Source of the DNA: Endothia cerciana
Lineage: Eukaryota > Ascomycota > Sordariomycetes > Diaporthales > Cryphonectriaceae
DNA length: 64,000 nucleotides
NCBI GenBank assembly: GCA_026119935.1
Contig: JALRMH010000048.1
Span: 1 to 64,000 of the forward strand
Direction: 5' to 3'
The position numbers and the translations under genes are program-made. Within the stretch, counting starts at the first letter, position 1, and each line of letters opens with the position of its first letter. Of this stretch, positions 21,820 through 31,763 are shown piece after piece. The notes beneath the pieces are model-generated. The model saw nothing but the letters and a program-made list of their open reading frames with translations, was not told the origin of the DNA and made no database searches.

Positions 21820-22473
21820 TCGGCCCCAAACAGCCCCTACGGCGACGACTGGGACGTCCTCTGGCTGGGCCACTGCGGTGAGCCCTTCCCCGAGGACCTC
21901 CCCGAGAACAAAGGGCTCGCGCCCGACGACCCGGGCCGCGAGGCCATGGCGCGCAAGTGGACGATCCTCAACGACGCGACCGTCCCGCCGCTCGACCACC
22001 TCACGGGCATCGTCGACTTCTCCATGCACCCGGAGCACACGCGCTGGGTCCACGTGACGGCCGCGCCCATCTGCACGTTCGCGTACGCGGTGAGCCTGCG
22101 CGGGGCCCAGAAGATCCTCTACGACCTGAGCGTCGACCGGCTGTCGGGGCCCTTCGACAACGCGCTGGCGTGGATCTGCCGGCGCGCGGTGGGGAGCTGG
22201 AGCCGGCTCGGGAGGGGGGAGGACCCGCAGTCGCTGGGGGACCGGGGCCTGGACGCGAAGTGCCTGAGCGTCACGCCGCCCCTGTTCTTCCACCACAAGG
22301 CGAAGGGGCTGATCAACGCGGATAGCGACATCCAGAACTACGGCGGGGGCGGCGGGGACGAGGAGAGGCCGCCGGAGACCAGGGAGAAGGGGAAGACAGA
22401 GAACATCATGTGGAGTGCGAGGTTGAATATTGCGAACATGATCGCCGGGAGGGAGATGGAGAGCCAGTGGTGA
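21067..22473 (+). CDS. glycosyltransferase family 25 (LPS biosynthesis-type) type II membrane protein
   Basis: Two exons (21067-21521 and 21594-22473) give 444 aa. Residues 8-24 form a single N-terminal hydrophobic signal-anchor, so the catalytic domain should face the Golgi or ER lumen. The family 25 pattern is clear: Val-Val-Gly-Leu-Pro-Glu-Arg-Thr-Asp-Lys-Arg near residue 87, Gly-His-Met-Asn-Ala-Ile-Lys-Arg at the splice, and the metal-binding Met-Glu-Asp-Asp-Met-Asp-Trp-Asp. A run of 17 serines encoded by perfect TCC repeats interrupts the domain. The 72-bp intron is a multiple of three without an in-frame stop, so an unspliced form would carry 24 extra residues just ahead of the Glu-Asp-Asp motif. 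Fungal GT25 proteins are common; the acceptor glycan is unknown. Confidence 0.88.
21760..21810 (+). repeat. (TCC)17 coding microsatellite
   Basis: Seventeen uninterrupted TCC codons encode Ser17 in the GT25 protein and are followed by a run of Cs encoding three prolines. Slippage here would change the protein length in steps of one residue, or shift frame within the C run. Confidence 0.95.
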
Positions 22474-22939
22474 GACCTTCTGGGGGCGAGGGCCGCCCAA
22501 ATTTTACCGGTATGGAGTCAGGGTTGGTTGGATACCGGCGCTTAGGGATTGGGCTTCTCTGGCACTTGGGCATTTCAGGTGTGTCTCCTTGGGTAGCTAT
22601 GGTCTTACGTCTTCCGACTCATCTCGACAGCATGTCATAATTCCCCCCAGCCCCATCGCTGCTGCAGCGTGTCTGCTTTGTTATACGCCGTTGGAATGCG
22701 TGCAGACTTAAGGCCGTAAGCATGACCTTGGTCTCTGTCGACCGTCTCTCCTTACCAGTGTACTGAGAGGAAGCATACGGAGGTCGAACCCGATAGACTC
22801 AAACTGCTCACATACACAAAGGGCCAGCTCATAACGGTCTCTTCTGTTCATGCCTGTCGCCCAGATGAGATCTTCCACTTTGCAGTCATAAACAAAGTCT
22901 CGGATTTCGTAAAACATCTGCGGTCTCTCCGGCCCCCCC
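22474..22939. other. spacer between GT25 and the transposon
   Basis: This is 3' flanking sequence of GT25. Nothing coding is supported. Confidence 0.4.
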
Positions 22940-22973
22940 CCCCTTCCGGCCAATTCTGGCCAGCCATACGAAA

Positions 22974-22974
<1 letters not shown>

Positions 22975-23010
<36 letters not shown>
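22975..23010. repeat. AT dinucleotide microsatellite
   Basis: A nearly pure AT run with one AA interruption lies inside the transposon, between its left terminal repeat and the transposase stop codon. Confidence 0.9.
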
Positions 23011-23011
<1 letters not shown>

Positions 23012-23019
23012 GAATTTCT

Positions 23020-24642
23020 TTATTCCTCACCACCAATAGAAACCACGAAACAGTCCTCTTCGGCACTAGACAGTTCGAAGTCGCTCTCTTCATTGGAACT
23101 ACCTGCAACCTGATTGGCCCCTTTCTGGGCCCTCTGTATAGCCTCAATATCAGCAGACCTAGAATTCGGACTCAACTCTACCTTCTTTTTTTATCTTATT
23201 TTTAGGCTTCGTCGCCTCCACCTGGGTCTTAAGAGCTCGATTTTCCTCCCGGGCATCAGCCAAAAGTAAGCCCTTCTCCTCGAAGCCCTTGGTAATCTTT
23301 CTGAAGAGAATTGGTTGTCCTGACGACGGCCCACCCTGGCCCTTGAAATAGTCCAAGTGGTCCTTGAGGTCCCTAGCCTTTCTGAGCGTCGAATAAACGC
23401 TGGATTGGTCTGAAAGGTATGCCGACGCGAAACCGAGTCCTGTAAATAGCCTGGGGTCTAAATCTGATCCGTCCAGAGTACGTCGTTGAATACTTTCGAG
23501 GAGACGGGGGCTCAGAAGTGGCTTGGCTAGGGAACTTGGCCATAGACCTGAAGCTCTCCACCCAGACCTAATATTCTGGCAAGAAAGTCCGTCCAGACGA
23601 GCTAGACGATAGTTCTCAAGGAAAATTCGTTTCCCGGATACCGTCGAGCCGCCCCACTGGCTCAAAAGACTAACCTTTTTCCGGTAGGCCGCTTTCAACG
23701 AGGAGAACAATCCTAAGTCGAGAGGTTGAAGTACGTGCGACGTATGACGGGGCAAATAGATCAATAGAATATTGTCCTGGAAGCACTCCCACATATATTC
23801 AGTCGTCGTGTGGCTTCCGTGGTCGTTCATAATCAACAAACGAGTCTCGAGGGGGTCGTCGGGTTGGGTCGCCGGGACGAATATCTTTCTCAGCCACTCG
23901 AGTGCCACGTCGTTGTCTGTCCATCCGTTTGTTATTATAGTGAGTTGTCAGCCGTCGAAAGGCTCTAGATTCGTCGGAAACCATTGCTGTTGGACAGATC
24001 TCCCTTTGAATATCACAAGGGGGCTAGGTGGTCGAAGCCGATATACCCTCGAGAAACGACGTCCAGATCCGCACGCCGGGATCCTTTCGACAGATTGAAC
24101 GTGAATTTCGACGCCCCAGGACTAGGCCATTCTCGCCTTGGGCCTTCGATTATTCCGACTTCAACCCATATTCAACTATTAGCTGGTCTGATAGCCTGGA
24201 CGACGGGTGAAGCTAGCAGACGGAATCAAGGTCGGATTACCTCTGTCGTCGCCCCGTTGGTGCGTTTCGAATCCATCCGACGAGCCTTCAGAGTCCCAAG
24301 GATTGGATGCCGACGTAAAAAAGCTTGAACCCATCTCTTCCCTAGGGCGTGGTGGTCCCCTTTCACAGCAAGGACCCTCGACGCAAATATCGTCAGTTCT
24401 GAGTGCGTCGGTGGAAGCCCTAGGTCGGCTTGAGTAATGACCCATTGGGCTAGTTTGTCTTCTTGGCTCTTGGAGAGCCTCTGCTTCGATTCATGGGCTG
24501 TTTTATGTGGTTGGACTCCAGAAAGACGATTGCGAAGAGTAGTCCTCGGGATACCCCATGATAAGGAGGCCTTTCTGATTGATTGGCCTTTTCTGATGGC
24601 CTCGACGGCCTGGGAAACGTCAGCTTCGTCGTAGGGCTTCAT
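23020..24642 (-). pseudogene. pogo-type DDE transposase pseudogene
   Basis: The 5' part (24642-24226) is intact and encodes an N-terminal psq-type helix-turn-helix (Lys-Pro-Tyr start, Trp-Gly-Ile-Pro-Arg-Thr-Thr-Leu) and a CENP-B-type DNA-binding region with Leu-Gly-Leu-Pro-Pro-Thr-His. It ends where a Trp codon has become TGA. Reading on, further Trp-to-TGA changes and a one-base frame change near 24035-24055 interrupt the catalytic core. The later core is open from about 23947 (Asn-Asp-His-Gly-Ser-His, and His-Thr-Ser-His-Val-Leu-Gln-Pro-Leu-Asp with the second Asp). A final one-base shift in an A run near 23190 separates the main frame from the acidic C-terminal tail ending at 23020. Decay is clear; no functional protein is expected. 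Confidence 0.85.
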
Positions 24643-24766
24643 CGGGTAATAACAAAGATGCTGTGAAGAACTGGAGCTATGCGGAAAGAAATTGAAGGAG
24701 AAACGTATAAGTGAATAAACGGTGGTTGGAAAATAGTGTGGCTGACCAGGGTGGGCCAGAAGTGGG

Positions 24767-25943
24767 TACTCCGACTTAACTTCGTACCATCCTTACTAGA
24801 TTTTGTTGATCCGGAAAAATATCTTCGCGCATGCGCTCTGCCATCTTTGGCCTACCTGTACATTGGTTTGGGGAGGGGACGTCTTACTTACTTAGTATTT
24901 CTGTGTATAGTTTAGGTTGAAGTTGAGTAACGCAAATGTCCTGCACATATGCATAGTATATTCGAAAGTCCTGACCGTGAAAAAGCTTATGAGTCAGAAC
25001 TAAACCTTGATGTCTGCTCACGCAAATTGCCCACAGCGTTAGTGATAGGTGCAGTGACGGTGATACTGATCATAAAGCAGTAGCTATCTGATTATTGACC
25101 TCATCGAATGTTCGCATGCTACTATGGTAGGTGATCTCAACAGTTGCGCAGGTCGCAAGAATGTGTTGGGTCTAGATTTACCCTAGTCACTATCGGTTAC
25201 GCGAGGAATAGTCGGATGTGAAGTAATGATACTGATCAGCTCCTTACGCGGTGGTAAGAATAACATTATCAGCCCGTCGGGGCCAAAGTCGAATGCATCC
25301 CTAGACCAAGGCGGCTTTTGCGGTGAATCTCAGGTAGCCAAGTCTAAGTCCGTCTGGCGCGCGATACCAGGTGGACGACTCGATGATATCACATGAAGGC
25401 TGCCCATTGAGATCTCCACCCATGAGAGCTACCCAGGCCGCCTGATGCCTCATCTGGGTGGGCAAGGGGTGCCGATACCTATGTTAGTTCACGTAGAGGT
25501 CCGCATATGGATAGGTGAACACGCTAGGCCTCAGTCGGAGCAAGATCTGGCTTCCTGTAACTCCTCAAAACTTCAAAGAATGCACTTTGAATAAATACTA
25601 TTGAACGTCATTCCTCGACCACTTCGCTGGACCACTTCATGGGACCGCTTCAAGCCATAGGTCCGCTCCCGAGTCGCCCCGAAAACGTTATCTTGCCTTG
25701 CGACGTGCCCGTCTGGGAAGATCAGAGATGGTTCAGAGGTGTGACATTAGATCATCAAGACGTAGAACAAGAAAATGCATCTCCCTGTGTCAGAACCAGC
25801 ACGGCTTTCATATCGTAGATGGGCATCTTGGGAAGGCATCTGCTTACATCGTGGCCACTCAGAAAGATCGAGAAGGAGATCGGAATTTAGCGACATAAAT
25901 TTCTGGCGCGAATAAGCATATAGTGCGGCTCTCCTGCCTCGTC
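24767..25943. other. 1.2-kb gene-poor spacer
   Basis: This lies between the transposon and the mitochondrial carrier's stop codon. I see no coding region, transposon relic or RNA gene here; base composition looks more AT-rich than the flanking genes. Confidence 0.4.
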
Positions 25944-26978
25944 CTATGCTGCCATGGCTTCGCGGTGTCTCCGTCCCTGGCCAAGCTCTAGCATGATCCA
26001 CTCGTAGGTAGCCCACTGCACGGCATTGACGATGAAGGCTCGGACGCTGCAGACCGTCAAACCGCGAAAGAACACCCGGAGGCCCGCTTCTCTGTATGCC
26101 TCCCGCGCCACTTCGACCGCTCCCAACCTCTTCTGATCCGAGTGAACGAGAAGAGGCGTCCAGACTTGATGCGGAGTCAGGGTAGAGGGGAATGGGTGGT
26201 ACACCTGAGCCTGCAGCCGCGTCTTGATGACATCCAACGGGAAGATGCTCGCCCAGGTCACGATACCCGCGATGCCACCACAGAGCAGAACCTTGGCGGT
26301 CTCAACACTATTTACACCACCGACAGCCAGATCCGATTGATCCCTATACCCGCTGCCCCGCAGCCACTGCTCCATCCACCGCGTACTAAACTCATAACTC
26401 CAGAAGTAAAACCCATAACCAATGCTATCTCTCAGGGCCGTGACCGCGCCACCAAAGTAGAGACCGCGGACGCCGCCTTCTGTCGTCCAGATCTGCTTCG
26501 CGATGGTCCAGCTCGAGGCTTCAGCTGGGCCAGTGGCGAGCTGGGCGCGGCACTTGATGAGCTCCGTCGGCGTGGAGACGACCCAGGTGGCCAGGCCGCC
26601 GATGGCGCCCGCGACGAAGGTTGTCCAGAGACTTGAGCCGTTGTCGGAGCCGGCGGGATCGGAGCTCGGGGATGCGAGCGAAGGCGTGAAGGTCAGGTTG
26701 AGCAGAGCCTCGGAGCGGTTATAGGAGACGAATAGCAGGGCATTGAGCGCCCCGTAGCCGATGATAGGGGCGGCGGTACCGGTCGAGAACTTCTTCAGCA
26801 GTGATGCGGCGGTAGCGGATGAGGCTGCGGCCGAGGCTGGTGGCCCAGCGTAGAGTGATGGTGAGCCGGAGGCGGTTGTGCTCCTTGCTTGGAGCCGGAC
26901 CTTGAGGATGTCGAGAGGGTTGCCGATGACGATACCCACCGCGCCGGATACGTACCCGGCCCAAAAGTCGGCTGACAT
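25944..26978 (-). CDS. mitochondrial carrier family (SLC25) transporter
   Basis: Single-exon 344-aa protein from ATG 26978; the open frame extends further 5' but has no earlier ATG. Three tandem carrier repeats are present, each with the Px[DE]xx[KR] signature: Asn-Pro-Leu-Asp-Ile-Leu-Lys, Thr-Pro-Thr-Glu-Leu-Ile-Lys and Phe-Pro-Leu-Asp-Val-Ile-Lys. Carriers of this family sit in the mitochondrial inner membrane and exchange metabolites. The overall pattern resembles the fungal carnitine/ornithine/amino-acid carrier branch (Crc1, Ymc, SLC25A45/47/48), but I cannot assign a substrate. A Ser/Ala-rich insert follows repeat 1. It is divergent from RAD54 across 764 bp. Confidence 0.92.
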   Translation of the reverse strand: MSADFWAGYVSGAVGIVIGNPLDILKVRLQARSTTASGSPSLYAGPPASAAASSATAASLLKKFSTGTAAPIIGYGALNALLFVSYNRSEALLNLTFTPSLASPSSDPAGSDNGSSLWTTFVAGAIGGLATWVVSTPTELIKCRAQLATGPAEASSWTIAKQIWTTEGGVRGLYFGGAVTALRDSIGYGFYFWSYEFSTRWMEQWLRGSGYRDQSDLAVGGVNSVETAKVLLCGGIAGIVTWASIFPLDVIKTRLQAQVYHPFPSTLTPHQVWTPLLVHSDQKRLGAVEVAREAYREAGLRVFFRGLTVCSVRAFIVNAVQWATYEWIMLELGQGRRHREAMAA

Positions 26979-27470
26979 ATCGTTAAATGTTATGAGATAT
27001 ACCCCCAAGATCCTCCGAGTGTCATCGTCGACGATAGCTTCGGCAATGGTCCAAGGGGATGTGAAGGAAGCGAAACTATGTTGAGCACCACGGCCGGAGC
27101 CTCGGGATGTGGTCAATAGGTCAGGACCTCAACTGCCCAACGACACTGTTTCAGTCCTCGGTATGAAAAGAACAGGACATTTCTACACTCGCGAGCGTTG
27201 GGGACTGGCTGGTATTCGAAGGCCATCTTGTCCGGCATGGAGACTCGAGGCCCGGTCGAGGAGTCACGGAGGTCTCCAGGGTTCGGGTTGTGAGTGAAAC
27301 TGAAGCTGTTGAGAGCCCATTTTGGCGGTATTAAAGTATGTCGTTGATGAAGTCTGAGGAGCGCTCATTGAGAGCGAGTTTGGGAGAGATGAACATCCAC
27401 AGAAGGGAGCCTAGGCACACCATCCAAGTACTGGATGCTGTGTAACGTCGAGGAATTTGGGCTGTCTCAG

Positions 27471-27510
27471 CCACTAAGCCACTAAGCCACTCAGCCACTC
27501 AGCCACTCAG
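27471..27510. repeat. five-copy 8-bp tandem repeat (CCACTMAG)
   Basis: Two copies of CCACTAAG are followed by three of CCACTCAG, head to tail, in the RAD54/carrier intergenic region. Confidence 0.95.
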
Positions 27511-27701
27511 CTGGTCGAATGTACAGGCGCCATACATTGGAAAGGACCCAACCCTGGAGCCTAGGCTGGAATAGTACCTCAACGTAGAAATTAGAAATTG
27601 TCAAAATCCTTCTTCAGGTTCCCCAATAGACGATTCCGGGGACATCCAGCTTGGGTAGGGCCATTGAGGTGAGGTCAGCGTCACGTGATAGGGTGAGGCA
27701 G

Positions 27702-27707
27702 ACGCGT
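27702..27707. promoter_or_regulatory. MluI cell-cycle box upstream of RAD54
   Basis: ACGCGT, the palindromic recognition core of MBF/DSC1, which drives G1/S expression of DNA-repair genes in yeasts. A second copy is at 27868-27873 within the first intron. Confidence 0.5.
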
Positions 27708-27742
27708 CGACCCCTGCCTTCGCGTCGCGCTCTCCCCTCTCA

Positions 27743-30314
27743 ATGTCAACAAATCATCCTCCGCCACCATCATCCTTCCCGAGGCAGCAGAGCATTGAGG
27801 TGGCAAGTCCTTCGAAAAGACCTGTCCCTAGGCCTAAGACTAGCCACGATGTGAGTGCCATTTTCTCACGCGTCTGTTGTTGTCGTCAAACCCAAGTACT
27901 GATGCTTGTGCAGGACGCTGGTCGCGTCGACGCCCAAGTCGAACAAGGAGACCGTCGCGTCGAGGAGCCGCTTCCCTACGCCGCAGGCCATCGACAAGCT
28001 TCACAAGCCCTTCAAGTGCCCCGGGTCGTCCAACACAACACTTGCGACCGACCGGCCTGCCAGGAAGAAGAGGAAGATAGACTACACGGGAGCAGATGGC
28101 GAGGCCGACGCGGACAAGCCATACACTAATGAAGACCGTCTTGCCCTTGCCAATCGAGATGCCAACCGCTTCCCCGTATTCCAGGTCAAGGACAAAGACA
28201 AGGTCTTCCGCAAGGCCTTTGCCATACCCCTGATCAACAAGAACAGCGCGGCCTTCAACCCCAACCGACCGCCGCCCACGCTCGGCCTCAGACAGGGCGC
28301 TGTCTTTGTCGCCAAGCCCCTGCACGACCCGAGTGGCGAATTCGCCATCGTCCTCTACGACCCTACAGTTGATGACAAGCCTAAGGAGCCCGAGCAGCCG
28401 AGGTTGGAAGAGAAGCCGGCCGAGAAGATTGACGAGCCGCTGATGCACAAAAGTCTCGCGGAGATCCTGGGCATCAAGAAGAAGGTCGAAGGACAGCATC
28501 CTCGAGTCCCCGTCGTCATCGATCCTAAGCTGGCCAAGGTGTTGCGGCCGCACCAGATTGAGGGTGTCAGGTTCATGTACCGATGTGTGACCGGCATGAT
28601 TGACGAAAAGGCCAATGGCTGCATTATGGCAGACGAGATGGGTCTCGGCAAGACCCTGCAGTGCATCACCCTCATGTGGACACTCCTGAAGCAATCGCCA
28701 GATGCAGGCAAGTCTGAGATCCAGAAGGCTGTTGTGGCCTGCCCCTCGAGTTTGGTCCGCAACTGGGCGAATGAGTTGGTGAAGTGGTTGGGTGCCGATG
28801 CCGTCACTCCTTTCGCCATCGACGGCAAGGCCACGAAGGAGGAGCTCATCCGCCAGCTCAGGCAATGGGCAATCTCCAGCGGGCGTGCTGTGACCCGTCC
28901 AGTCATCATCGTCTCTTACGAGACCCTGCGGCTGTACGTCGATGAGCTGAAGAACTGTAAGATTGGTCTGATGCTCTGCGACGAGGGCCATCGTCTCAAG
29001 AATGGAGACAGCCAGACGTTCACTGCTTTGAACAGCCTGAACGTCACGAGACGGGTGATCTTGTCCGGTACACCGATCCAGAATGATTTGTCGGAGTACT
29101 TCGCCCTGATCAGCTTCGCCAACCCTGGTCTGCTAGGCACGAGGCTGGAATTCCGCAAGCGTTTCGAGCTCCCGATTCTCCGTGGCCGCGACGCTGATGC
29201 AACGGACAAGGAACGCCAGAAGGGCGACGAGTGTCTGTCTGAGCTACTTGGGTTGGTCAACAAGTTCATCATCCGCAGGACCAACGACATCCTGTCCAAG
29301 TACTTGCCGGTGAAATACGAGCACGTCGTCTTCTGCGGACTGTCTCCATTCCAGCTTGATCTTTACAACTACTTCATCACGAGTCCGGATATCCAGGCTC
29401 TGCTCCGCGGAAAGGGTAGCCAGCCGCTCAAGGCCATCGGCATCCTCAAGAAGCTGTGCAACCACCCAGACCTGCTCGACCTTAGCACCGACCTGCCTGG
29501 GAGCGAAGAGCACTACCCCAGTGACTACGTGCCCAAGGAAGCTCGTGGCCGCGATCGCGACGTCAAGCCGTGGTACAGCGGCAAGATGCAGGTTCTCGAC
29601 CGCATGCTGGCACGGATCCGTGCAGACACCAACGACAAGATCGTCCTCATCTCCAATTACACGAGCACCCTTGACCTCTTCGAACGCCTCTGCCGCAACA
29701 GGACCTACCCATGCCTGCGCCTCGACGGCTCGATGAACGTCACGAAGCGGCAGAAGCTCGTCGACAAGTTCAATGACCCCGAGGGGGATGAATTTGTCTT
29801 CCTGCTTTCCAGCAAAGCCGGTGGCTGTGGTCTCAACCTTATCGGCGCCAACCGCCTTGTCCTCTTCGACCCTGATTGGAATCCGGCAGCCGACCAACAG
29901 GCCCTTGCCCGTGTATGGCGCGACGGGCAGAAGAAGGACTGCTTTGTCTATCGGTTCATCACAACAGGCACGATTGAGGAGAAGATCTTCCAGCGGCAAA
30001 GCCACAAGCAGTCCCTGTCCTCGTGTGTAGTGGACGAGGCGGAGGACGTCGAGCGGCACTTCAGCCTTGACAGCCTGCGGGAGCTGTTCCAATACAGGCC
30101 GGGGACTAGAAGCGATACTCATGACACATTCAAGTGCAAGCGGTGCAAGCCTGACGGGAAGCAGTTTATCAAGGCGCCAGCGATGTTGTATGGTGATACG
30201 AGCACGTGGAACCACTTCAATAACGAGGGGTTGAAGGCAATACAGGACTTGTTACTTCGGCAGGAGTGTGGCGTGGACGAGGTAACGGCTGTGTTCCAGT
30301 ATATTTCACACTGA
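27743..30314 (+). CDS. RAD54: DNA repair and recombination ATPase Rad54
   Basis: Rad54 is a Swi2/Snf2 translocase that works with Rad51 in homologous recombination. The body (27914-30314) contains the helicase motifs in order: Asp-Glu-Met-Gly-Leu-Gly-Lys-Thr near 28633, Asp-Glu-Gly-His near 28981, Leu-Ser-Gly-Thr-Pro-Ile-Gln-Asn, and the C-terminal Gly-Gly-Cys-Gly-Leu-Asn-Leu...Asp-Pro-Asp-Trp-Asn-Pro block. Conserved N-terminal Rad54 segments (Lys-Pro-Phe-Lys-Cys-Pro-Gly) confirm identity. The 5' end is ambiguous. An ATG exon (27743-27850; 36 codons) ends at a GTGAGT donor in phase 0, but the acceptor at 27913 needs phase 2. Using the same intron (27851-27913) with an AT|G start codon split across it gives 800 aa. 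Using an AAG acceptor at 27938 gives 827 aa including exon 1. Confidence 0.93.
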
Positions 30315-31763
30315 TCATGTTGCCATCGGCTGGTGGTTTTCTCTTTTTGCTGTGTCACGACATCTGACGAAGACGGCCTGGGCGCGACTACGATGGATGC
30401 ATCGGCGGCAGTGGCGCACCGGCGTTGTAACGAACGAGACTGACCCCGAGACGTAGGCGTTCTGCATTGCTGGAAGTTTTGGAGTCGAACCTGAAGACAT
30501 TCTGAGAATAGAGTATCTAGACAATCGAAGGAGCTTCAAGACACCACAAGATCCAGGTACAGAGCGTGTAACTCTGATCGTATATTGTGGAGTGACGGCT
30601 CGACGAGTACCCGTGCTACGAGTGATATAGAGGGCCCAGTGGTATGCGAGCTGCCCTAGGCTGATTGTTTGCTCGCCCAGCGATGTGTCACCGCCTAGGA
30701 CAAGCCGAATTGTGGGCTCGGGACTGTCTGGGGGTGGCTTGGACAGTAGCAGACGCTGCGAGCGCCCGTGTCTAGTGAGGCCGGTAGACGTCTTCACGCC
30801 GGCCCAAGGGCTGAGTCCCTTAAGTCCCGGGCTCAGCCGTTGCGGCGGAATGTGCCACGGGACAAAGCAACTTTGCCTGATCCGGGACACGTGAGCCCCT
30901 GCTTTTCGCCATGAGACACCATGTTGGTTTGTCCGTCACATTGTTTCTGCAACGTAATGACCCGGTCGGCGTCCCGAGCTCGCCGGCAACTCGCAGCCCA
31001 GATGCGACCCCCTTCTTCCTCTGAGCTACTTGCACGGTCTTCGAGGGGGGTCCCAAGATGGCAGCGTCGTGGCTGATATGTGTCATAGCCTCTGCGAGGT
31101 CCCAATTTCCCGCTGGGCTTGCCCATGCTTCTCCCATCCACAGCCCCAGGCAGCACTATTTCTGACAACCCTGATGTGACCTCTTCCTGACTCGGGCGGC
31201 AGAGCCTAGGGAATATCAGCAGTCATCCTACAGAAAATTAACTGAACAAGAGAGGCCGAGCTTCTTTTTCGAGAGATTGCAGTCCAGCGGTCCAGCCACA
31301 ATCGGACTCGACGGCGGCCAGCTCGGAGGCGACCGCGTGATCCTTTAGGTTTCATCTGGCGACCCTATGGGCTCGGCACAGGGAACGAAGGGACGCCCTG
31401 CATCGCAGAGCACCACACCGTAAGGGCTTGCCGGCTCTCTACCTCTGTCGAGCCTGCCCGACCTCAGTAATAAAGGACCGTCAAGGCCCACCTGCTGGCG
31501 TCTTCTCCTACACCCGCCGCTCACTTCGAGGCGCTGCGAGGAGCTGAGGCGTCTCCCCAGCGTGGACAGGCATCAACCTTTCAGACCCATCCGACGGACC
31601 CCTACAGTCAGAAGAACCCACGGTGGTCCTCCGTGGCCTCACTCAGCGTACAGCCACAGTTGCGGGTGCGGCTTTGCTGACGCCGAGAAACGAACAAAGA
31701 CCAAAGATACTGCTCCTGACCAAGCCACGCCGGCCACCGTGGTCCGTATCCTCTTAAAGCGGG
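30315..31763. other. 1.4-kb intergenic region, no gene
   Basis: This is the 3' flank of RAD54 and promoter/leader of the Chs4-like gene. ORFs in it (for example 30315-30890 minus) lack domains. No tRNA could be built from the GGTTCGA-like word near 30482-30492 (minus strand). Confidence 0.4.

Larger units (their letters stand above)
22940..24766 (-). mobile_element. decayed pogo/Fot1-like (Tc1-mariner superfamily) DNA transposon
   Basis: A 1.83-kb element carries a minus-strand pogo-type transposase and imperfect terminal inverted repeats: 22940-22969 against the reverse complement of 24736-24765, matching at 23 of 30 positions and sharing TTC-GGCC and CAGCCA cores. The right end is followed by TA (24767-24768), the expected target duplication; the left end runs into a C tract and its TA is not visible. 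The left interior holds an AT microsatellite (22975-23010). The transposase frame is broken, so the copy is non-autonomous. Confidence 0.8.
26979..27742. promoter_or_regulatory. divergent promoter of mitochondrial carrier and RAD54
   Basis: A 764-bp region lies between the two start codons. It holds an octamer tandem repeat (27471-27510) and an ACGCGT MluI cell-cycle box at 27702-27707, 36 bases before the RAD54 exon-1 ATG. No gene is supported within it. Confidence 0.5.

Noticed and set aside
21553..22500. 315-codon minus-strand ORF with a poly-Gly run
   Set aside because: It is the antisense of the GT25 TCC repeat and catalytic frame; poly-Gly is simply the complement of poly-Ser codons.
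22940..24766. RIP as the cause of the transposase stops
   Set aside because: The visible stops are TGA from TGG, which is not the CpA-context product, and AT enrichment is weak.
29244..30215. 323-codon open frame antisense to RAD54
   Set aside because: It lies entirely opposite conserved Rad54 helicase motifs; no independent evidence.
30482..30492. GGTTCGA-like word on the minus strand resembling a tRNA B box
   Set aside because: The flanking bases do not form a T-stem, and no A box or acceptor stem could be built around it.
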